Of a stretch of DNA of 11,732 nt, positions 7,073-11,732 are shown in pieces (position 1 is the first letter of the stretch; each line of letters begins with the position of its first letter). Made by a program: the position numbers and the translations under genes. This DNA comes from Tannerella sp. (GTDB taxonomy: Bacteria; Bacteroidota; Bacteroidia; Bacteroidales; Tannerellaceae): NCBI GenBank assembly GCA_031283915.1, contig JAITAY010000260.1, positions 1-11,732 of the forward strand, written 5' to 3'. The notes below the pieces were generated by a model, which saw only the letters and a program-made list of their open reading frames with translations, ran no database searches and was not told the origin of the DNA.

Positions 7073-7912
7073 TCATTTTTCCTGCACTAAATCGACGACT
7101 GCCGGCAGGTGGTCGGACGGGTAACGCTGCTCTTTGGAATCGGTCAGGACGGCGTATTTCAAGACCGTGAAATCCCTGCTGACAAAGACATAGTCAATAC
7201 GGTGCGTCAGGGATGCGTTCAGTTTGAAACCGTTAAACGTGCCGGTCGGGCCGTAGGGAGGCATCCGGGTGACTTCGTATGAATCGTTCAGTAGCGAACG
7301 CATGTTTTGAATCTGTTCCGTTTCAGGCGTGGAATTAAAGTCACCCGTGCAGATGACCGGTTGTCCCCCGGTGATTTCGGCGATTTTCTTCACCATCAGT
7401 TTCCCGGATTCCCGCCGTGCAATCACGCCCTGATGGTCGAAATGCACGTTGAAGAAATAAAAGGTCTTTCCGCTTTGCCTGTCCCTGAACTTTGCCCACG
7501 AACAAATCCGGTTGCAGCAGGTGGCGTCCCAACCCAGTCCGGGCGTGTCGGGCGTTTCCCGCAACCAGAAATCGCCCGATTCCAGTACTTCGAACCGTCC
7601 GGTCTTGTAGACAATCGCCGAATGTTCGCCGGTATCCGTACCGGCATCGCGTCCGTGTCCGGTATAGGCATATCCGGGCATTTCACACAGGTAAGTCAAC
7701 TGGTCAAGCAGCCCTTCCTGTGTCCCGAAAATGTCGATGTCGTGATACAGTATCAGCGCCTTTAAGTTTTCTTTCCTGTTCGGCCAGGAATTGATGCCGT
7801 CGTCCGCGGAACCGCATCGCAGGTTGTAACTGCCGACGCGCATTCCGTTCTCTTTCTGAGCCGCAGCCGGTAAACACAGCAGGCTCATGCATAAAATCAC
7901 AATTGCTTTCAT
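7073..7912 (-). CDS. secreted endonuclease/exonuclease/phosphatase (EEP) family protein
   Basis: A 279-residue protein with a signal peptide (residues 1-18, cut after PAAA before Q19), so periplasmic or secreted. The EEP metal-dependent hydrolase motifs are all present: N30 in SYNLR, E66 in GTQEG, H157 in NVHFDH, D191 and N193 in TGDFNSTPE, D240 in RIDYVF, and D267-H268 in YPSDHLP. The fold is shared by DNase I, exonuclease III, sphingomyelinases and inositol phosphatases. The short length and lack of extra domains fit the small exported EEP proteins common in Bacteroides, whose substrates are mostly unproven; a phosphodiester or phosphomonoester is expected. It lies 129 bases downstream of the ATPase on the same strand and may have its own promoter in that gap. 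It is convergent with the barrel gene, with the repeat-filled region between. Confidence 0.9.
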   Translation of the reverse strand: MKAIVILCMSLLCLPAAAQKENGMRVGSYNLRCGSADDGINSWPNRKENLKALILYHDIDIFGTQEGLLDQLTYLCEMPGYAYTGHGRDAGTDTGEHSAIVYKTGRFEVLESGDFWLRETPDTPGLGWDATCCNRICSWAKFRDRQSGKTFYFFNVHFDHQGVIARRESGKLMVKKIAEITGGQPVICTGDFNSTPETEQIQNMRSLLNDSYEVTRMPPYGPTGTFNGFKLNASLTHRIDYVFVSRDFTVLKYAVLTDSKEQRYPSDHLPAVVDLVQEK

Positions 7913-7952
7913 AATTAGTTTTGTTTATTTGATTCGTGTAAATAATGTTTTG

Positions 7953-7992
7953 AAAACCAAGCGTCGCTAACTTAAAACCAGGCGTTGCTAAC
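7953..7992. repeat. 19-base direct repeat, 21-base spacing, upstream of the EEP gene
   Basis: AAAACCAAGCGTCGCTAAC (7953-7971) and AAAACCAGGCGTTGCTAAC (7974-7992) match at 17 of 19 positions, with the second starting 21 bases after the first. They lie between the ATPase stop and the EEP start, about 40-80 bases before the EEP ATG. Spacing of two helical turns fits tandem binding of a regulator, but duplicated intergenic DNA is equally possible. Copy 1 has an inner dyad, AGCG-T-CGCT. Confidence 0.65.
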
Positions 7993-8041
7993 AGTCACAC
8001 CTCTTTATTCCTGAAATTATCCCGCGTGCGATCATCAGGTT

Positions 8042-10744
8042 TTATTTTCGTATCCATCTCAACAGTTCGCCAATCCATAATACGACAGACGTCGTTCCGA
8101 GGATGATTCCCCAGTCGACCGGTTTCAGGGGAATGACGTTGAACATCTCTCCGCCTGTGGTCACAATTAGCCACTGTCCTGCCAGAATAACCGTTGCAAT
8201 GGACAAAAAGCCCTTGCATTCATTCAGGTGGAAGAAGGCCGATTTGCCCGTCATGAAGGCTTTGGCATTAAACATGTTCCAGAATTGCAGCAAGACGAAG
8301 ATGGTGAAAAACAGCGCCAGTTCATAAGAGGACAGTCCGTTTCCCGGACTGAAATTGAAGAAATTCCGTCCGAACTCCGCCACGTCGAATTGCGTCAGCG
8401 AAGTGATGTCCGCATGTTTGAAATACTGTACCAGACCGAAGAGCAACACGACAAAGAGCAGTCCTGCGCTCAGGATACTTTTCACCATCGGCCGGCTGAT
8501 GATATGGTCGGACGTTTTCCGGGGTTTTTCGTTCATCACCCCGGGATTGGGAGGCAGGGAGGCCAGCGCCAGCGCGGCAAACGTGTCCATAATCAGATTC
8601 ACCCACAGCATCTGCGTCACCGTCAGCGGCGATTCCGTACCGAGGAACGCGCCAATCAGCACGATCAGACAGGCGGCTACGTTGATGGTCATCTGGAACA
8701 GGATAAAGCGCTGGATGTTTTGATAGAGAGACCGTCCCCACATGACCGCGCGGGAAATGCTGCTGAAGGAATTGTCCAGGATGGTAATGTCACTCGCTTC
8801 CTTGGCGACGGAGGTGCCGTCGCCCATCGAAAGACCGACCTGTGCGACATTCAGCGCCGGGGCATCGTTCGTTCCGTCGCCGGTGACGGCCACTACCTGG
8901 TCTTTCTGCTGCAGCAGCTGTACGAGCCGCTGCTTGTCCATCGGACGGGCACGGGAAAGGATTTTCATCGGCAGAATCTTTTCCGACAGTTCCCGGTCGG
9001 ACATGGCCGCAAACTCGGCTCCGGAAAGATGGTGCGCATCCGGTTCATTCTCCTGCCACAGGCCGATTTGGCGGCCGATTTCCCGGGCCGTTCCCGGCGT
9101 ATCGCCTGTGACAATCTTGACGCTGATACCCGCGTTCAAACAGTTCTTCACAGCCTCGGGCACCTCGGCGCGAATGGGGTCGGAGATGGCCACAATACCC
9201 AGGAACCTCAGCCGGAGGTCGGGCGACAGGCGTCCTTCCCTGATACAGACCTCATCGTCCGTCACCATCCGGCAGGCAAAGCCCAGCGTACGCATGGCCT
9301 GATTCTGGTACTGCAACAGTTGTGCATGGATTTCCGATTCGCTGACCGGAATCTCGCTGCACATCGAAAGCACAATCTCGGGCGCACCCTTCACATACAG
9401 TACTTTCTTCCCCATAAGCGGCGACTGTACCACCGTTGCCATGTATTTGCGTTCGGTCGAGAACGTCAGCTGTTCCACGATTTCCGCATCCTCCCGCAAA
9501 GGCAGATAGTTGATCTGCTGTTCGTGCAGCCAGAGCAGCAGGGCGCCTTCGGTTGGATTGCCCAGCGCCCGAACTTTGGCCCTGTCCGAAAAGTCAAGAT
9601 AAGCCGTGGAATTGACGGCGATGCCTTCCTTAATCAGACAGCTGATTTCGTCATCGGCGAGTTGCCGGTCTTTCAGTCCGTAAAAATTCGTCCGGTAGAT
9701 TTGCATCTGGTTTTGCGTAAGCGTTCCCGTCTTGTCCGTACAGATGACCGTCGTCGCCCCCATCGTTTCGCAGGCGTGCATCTTGCGAACCAGGTTATTG
9801 GTGGAGAGCATCCGTTTCATGCTCAGAGCCAGACTGAGCGTCACGCTCATGGGCAGCCCCTCCGGCACGGCCACCACGATGACCGTTACGGCAATCATCA
9901 CCGTTTTGAGGAAATAGCCGCCGAAAAGAAGCCAGTCAAACGATTCCATGCCGACGAACCAGGTAATCAGCCGGCCGGCGACGATCAGCACGGCAATGGC
10001 GTAACTGCTCTTCGTAATCAGGTCGGCCAGCCTGTCCAGCTGCCGGTTGAGCGGTGTTTCGACGCTGCTGTCTATCTGGGCGCCTTCGTAGACCTTGCCG
10101 TATTCGGTGGCGTCGCCGACCTTCAGCACCTGCATGATGCCGTGTCCGTCGGCTACCGTCGTCCCTTTCAGCGCATGGTTGGAGGGATAGGTTGCATCCT
10201 TGTTGAAGTCGGCCGGGCGGGTCGTTTTCTTGATAACCGGCTCGCCCGTAAGCGTAGATTCGTTAATCTGCAGAGAAACGGCTTCCAGCAGTTCACCGTC
10301 GGCAGGAACTTCTTCGCCCGTTTCGAGAATCACAATGTCGCCGACGACCACTTCCTTTTTGGGTATCTGGCAAATATTCCCGTTGCGAATAACCTTGACC
10401 ATCGTATCGTCATTGACCTTGTTGAGCACTTCAAACTTTTTGTTGGCGCTCAGCTCAAAACAAAAACCGACGACGGTAGCCAGTAACACGGCAATCAGAA
10501 TGCCGGCCGGTTCCAAAAAGACGCTTACCGTCCCGCGTTCCGAAAAAAAATCGTAGCATGATACACCGATCGACAACACCAGCGCTACCAGCAAAATGAT
10601 GATAATCGGGTCGGTAAATTTCTCGAGAAAAGCTTTCCAGAGCGGTTCTTTTTCCGGTGGCGTCAGGACATTTTCCCCGTATTGCCTGCGGCTTTCGATG
10701 ACCTGAGCATCGGACAAGCCTGTGTAATGATGTTTATGTTCCAT
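8042..10744 (-). CDS. calcium-transporting P-type ATPase, PMCA-type (P2B-like)
   Basis: A 900-residue inner-membrane ion pump with all P-type landmarks: TGEP in the actuator domain (166-169), PEGLP in membrane segment 4 (294-298), the phosphorylated Asp D337 in DKTGTLT, KGAPE in the nucleotide domain (452-456), TGD (546-548), and the hinge TGDGTNDAP (621-629). Membrane segment 6 contains N716 and D720 (WVNLIMDT), which with E295 match the Ca2+ ligands of plasma-membrane calcium ATPases; the best call is Ca2+ export driven by ATP. A C-terminal six-helix cation-ATPase region (about 690-900) is present, and no N-terminal metal-binding domain. ATG at 10744 gives MEHKHHYTGLSD, the usual start of Bacteroides relatives. 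The frame stays open for 86 codons upstream, to 11002, but that stretch looks non-coding and begins in a repeat tract. Divergent from the DUF554 gene. Confidence 0.94.
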   Translation of the reverse strand: MEHKHHYTGLSDAQVIESRRQYGENVLTPPEKEPLWKAFLEKFTDPIIIILLVALVLSIGVSCYDFFSERGTVSVFLEPAGILIAVLLATVVGFCFELSANKKFEVLNKVNDDTMVKVIRNGNICQIPKKEVVVGDIVILETGEEVPADGELLEAVSLQINESTLTGEPVIKKTTRPADFNKDATYPSNHALKGTTVADGHGIMQVLKVGDATEYGKVYEGAQIDSSVETPLNRQLDRLADLITKSSYAIAVLIVAGRLITWFVGMESFDWLLFGGYFLKTVMIAVTVIVVAVPEGLPMSVTLSLALSMKRMLSTNNLVRKMHACETMGATTVICTDKTGTLTQNQMQIYRTNFYGLKDRQLADDEISCLIKEGIAVNSTAYLDFSDRAKVRALGNPTEGALLLWLHEQQINYLPLREDAEIVEQLTFSTERKYMATVVQSPLMGKKVLYVKGAPEIVLSMCSEIPVSESEIHAQLLQYQNQAMRTLGFACRMVTDDEVCIREGRLSPDLRLRFLGIVAISDPIRAEVPEAVKNCLNAGISVKIVTGDTPGTAREIGRQIGLWQENEPDAHHLSGAEFAAMSDRELSEKILPMKILSRARPMDKQRLVQLLQQKDQVVAVTGDGTNDAPALNVAQVGLSMGDGTSVAKEASDITILDNSFSSISRAVMWGRSLYQNIQRFILFQMTINVAACLIVLIGAFLGTESPLTVTQMLWVNLIMDTFAALALASLPPNPGVMNEKPRKTSDHIISRPMVKSILSAGLLFVVLLFGLVQYFKHADITSLTQFDVAEFGRNFFNFSPGNGLSSYELALFFTIFVLLQFWNMFNAKAFMTGKSAFFHLNECKGFLSIATVILAGQWLIVTTGGEMFNVIPLKPVDWGIILGTTSVVLWIGELLRWIRK

Positions 10745-10820
10745 TCCTGTTTCTAATTTATGAATGATTAATAATCTGTTATTCCCTCGTTTCAAATAAT
10801 TTTCAGCTTTGTTATGCGCT

Positions 10821-10829
10821 GCAAAGTAA
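10821..10829 (-). promoter_or_regulatory. possible Bacteroidota -7 element for the ATPase gene
   Basis: On the minus strand these bases read TTACTTTGC, similar to the Bacteroidota -7 consensus TAnnTTTG. They lie about 80 bases before the ATPase ATG. The nearest upstream TTTG (-33 element) is about 26 bases away rather than 19-21, so the assignment is weak. Confidence 0.25.
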
Positions 10830-10986
10830 GCAATAAATTTGGAATACACCATCTTCAAAGCAAATGTACCGGAAAAATCCGGCCGCATTCCGGGGATACT
10901 TTGGGATGCGGTCTTTGACATATGCCACCGGATATATATATGTATACTGCGCACGGGAAGATTTTGCGCAAAAACAGGCGTTGTTA

Positions 10987-11021
10987 ATGGTTCATGGTTC
11001 ATGGTTCATGATTCATGATTA
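10987..11021. repeat. tandem heptamer repeat ATGGTTC (five copies)
   Basis: There are three exact ATGGTTC copies (10987-11007), then ATGATTC and a final ATGATT followed by A. It is a clean 7-base tandem repeat in the divergent region between the ATPase and DUF554 genes, akin to the AATGATG tract at 1651-1678. Copy number may vary between strains through slippage. Confidence 0.85.
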
Positions 11022-11154
11022 GGAGAATAGCGGTCGGTAGCGTCGTGACAGGACGAAGCTGCTCGATATCATCAGTAGAATTTTTGTCGATTCCCCATCC
11101 TAAAAGTGTCTTATTTGCGCATTTTTCATTATCATTGCACCCCAAAAAACGGAT

Positions 11155-11732
11155 ATGACAGGAACATTGGTTAATACGGCCGCCATCATTACCGGCAGTA
11201 GCATCGGGCTGCTCATCAAAAGGGCATTGCCGGAGAGGTATGAAACGATCTATTTTCAGGCAGTAGGACTGTTCACGCTGCTGCTGGGTGTGAAAATGTC
11301 GCTGGATATTTCTTCGCCGTTGCTGGTGGTGTTAAGCCTCGTGCTGGGCAGTTTTGCGGGCGTCAAGCTCCGGCTGAGCGAAAAGGTAGAACGTTTCGGC
11401 GAGTACGTCAAGGCGAAAACCCGGTCGAAGAACGACCGCTTTACCGAAGGACTTACCACGGGATTTCTGCTTTTTTGCATGGGGTCGATGACGATAGTCG
11501 GATGTATCGAAGAAGGGTTCGGCAAGACCTCCGACCTGCTTCTCACCAAATCCATCATGGATTTCTTTTCGTCCGTCATGCTGGCCTCGGCGCTGGGTAT
11601 CGGCATACTGTTTTCGTCCGTACTTGTGCTGCTGTTTCAGGGCGGAATCACGCTGTTCGTATCCGTCGCGGGAAAGGACATCCCGGCCGAAGTCATCTCC
11701 GGGATAACCGTAGTAGGGGGTATTATCCTGAC
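11155..11732 (+). CDS. DUF554 family membrane protein, 3' end missing
   Basis: An open frame from ATG 11155 to the window edge gives 192 residues with no stop. It begins MTGTLVNTAAIITGSSIGLL and contains several hydrophobic segments (about residues 3-21, 35-47, 55-70, 101-117, 137-166 and 181-192). The GSSIGLLIK start, the FLLFCMGSMTIVGCIEEG stretch (103-121) and the LASALGIGILFSS stretch (143-155) match the DUF554 (YdfK/YqgA-like) inner-membrane family, whose function is unproven; transport has been suggested. Relatives have about 225-235 residues, so roughly 35-40 are missing beyond the edge. Upstream of the ATG is an A-rich run (CAAAAAACGG), the kind of weak leader normal for Bacteroidota. 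It is divergent from the ATPase. Confidence 0.88.
   Translation, partial: MTGTLVNTAAIITGSSIGLLIKRALPERYETIYFQAVGLFTLLLGVKMSLDISSPLLVVLSLVLGSFAGVKLRLSEKVERFGEYVKAKTRSKNDRFTEGLTTGFLLFCMGSMTIVGCIEEGFGKTSDLLLTKSIMDFFSSVMLASALGIGILFSSVLVLLFQGGITLFVSVAGKDIPAEVISGITVVGGIIL

Larger units (their letters stand above)
10745..11154. other. 410-base divergent intergenic region
   Basis: This lies between the ATPase and DUF554 starts and should hold promoters for both. Visible items are a pair of heptamers near the ATPase start (10763-10776), a possible -7 element at 10821-10829 for the ATPase, an alternating AT stretch at 10932-10948, and the heptamer tract at 10987-11021. No RNA gene or further coding region is recognised. 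Confidence 0.6.

Noticed and set aside
8228..10486. 752-codon plus-strand open frame antisense to the Ca2+ ATPase
   Set aside because: Composition is rich in His, Arg, Gln and Asp with no domain pattern. It is the complement of a well-supported gene with GC-rich third positions, which commonly leaves long antisense frames open.
10915..10943. TTGACA plus AT-rich box resembling an E. coli sigma-70 promoter
   Set aside because: Bacteroidota primary sigma factors use TTTG/TAnnTTTG elements. The -10 match at proper spacing is poor and it lies over 200 bases from the DUF554 start.

Overview
The window looks like a piece of a Bacteroidota (Bacteroidales) chromosome, possibly from the Tannerella/Parabacteroides neighbourhood. 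This rests on the proteins: a ROK sugar kinase of the type common in Bacteroides, an exported TPR protein paired with an outer-membrane beta-barrel, a secreted endonuclease/exonuclease/phosphatase (EEP) protein, a PMCA-type calcium ATPase and a DUF554 membrane protein. Start sites also lack strong Shine-Dalgarno sequences, and one intergenic fragment resembles the BspA-type leucine-rich repeat. The genus is inference; no rRNA or other marker is present.

Layout: (1) 1-460, the C-terminal half of an IS5-like DDE transposase, entering from the left edge and broken by a frameshift. (2) 685-1659 (+), ROK-family kinase. (3) 1762-4764 and 4771-6552 (+), a two-gene operon with a 6-base gap, encoding a 1000-residue exported TPR protein and a 593-residue beta-barrel. 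A hairpin with a T tract at 6603-6641 ends it. (4) 6553-7072, a gene-poor space between convergent genes, filled with structured DNA: the terminator, a 38-base near-perfect palindrome, an array of 42-base repeats that are each a hairpin, a short BspA-LRR-like remnant, and two more hairpins. (5) 7073-7912 (-), secreted EEP protein, then a 129-base gap with a 21-base-period direct repeat. (6) 8042-10744 (-), P-type Ca2+ ATPase. (7) 10745-11154, divergent intergenic region. (8) 11155 to the right edge (+), DUF554 membrane protein, cut off.

Most genes are ordinary housekeeping or envelope genes. No defence island, CRISPR array, phage module or obvious biosynthetic cluster is visible. The unusual material is between genes. 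The 42-base array (6743-6946) can fold in two alternative registers. Degenerate 7-base-period tracts occur in four intergenic places. A GC-rich palindrome sits just before the TPR/barrel operon. The TPR/barrel pair is the most interesting protein pair, as an envelope system without an assigned role.
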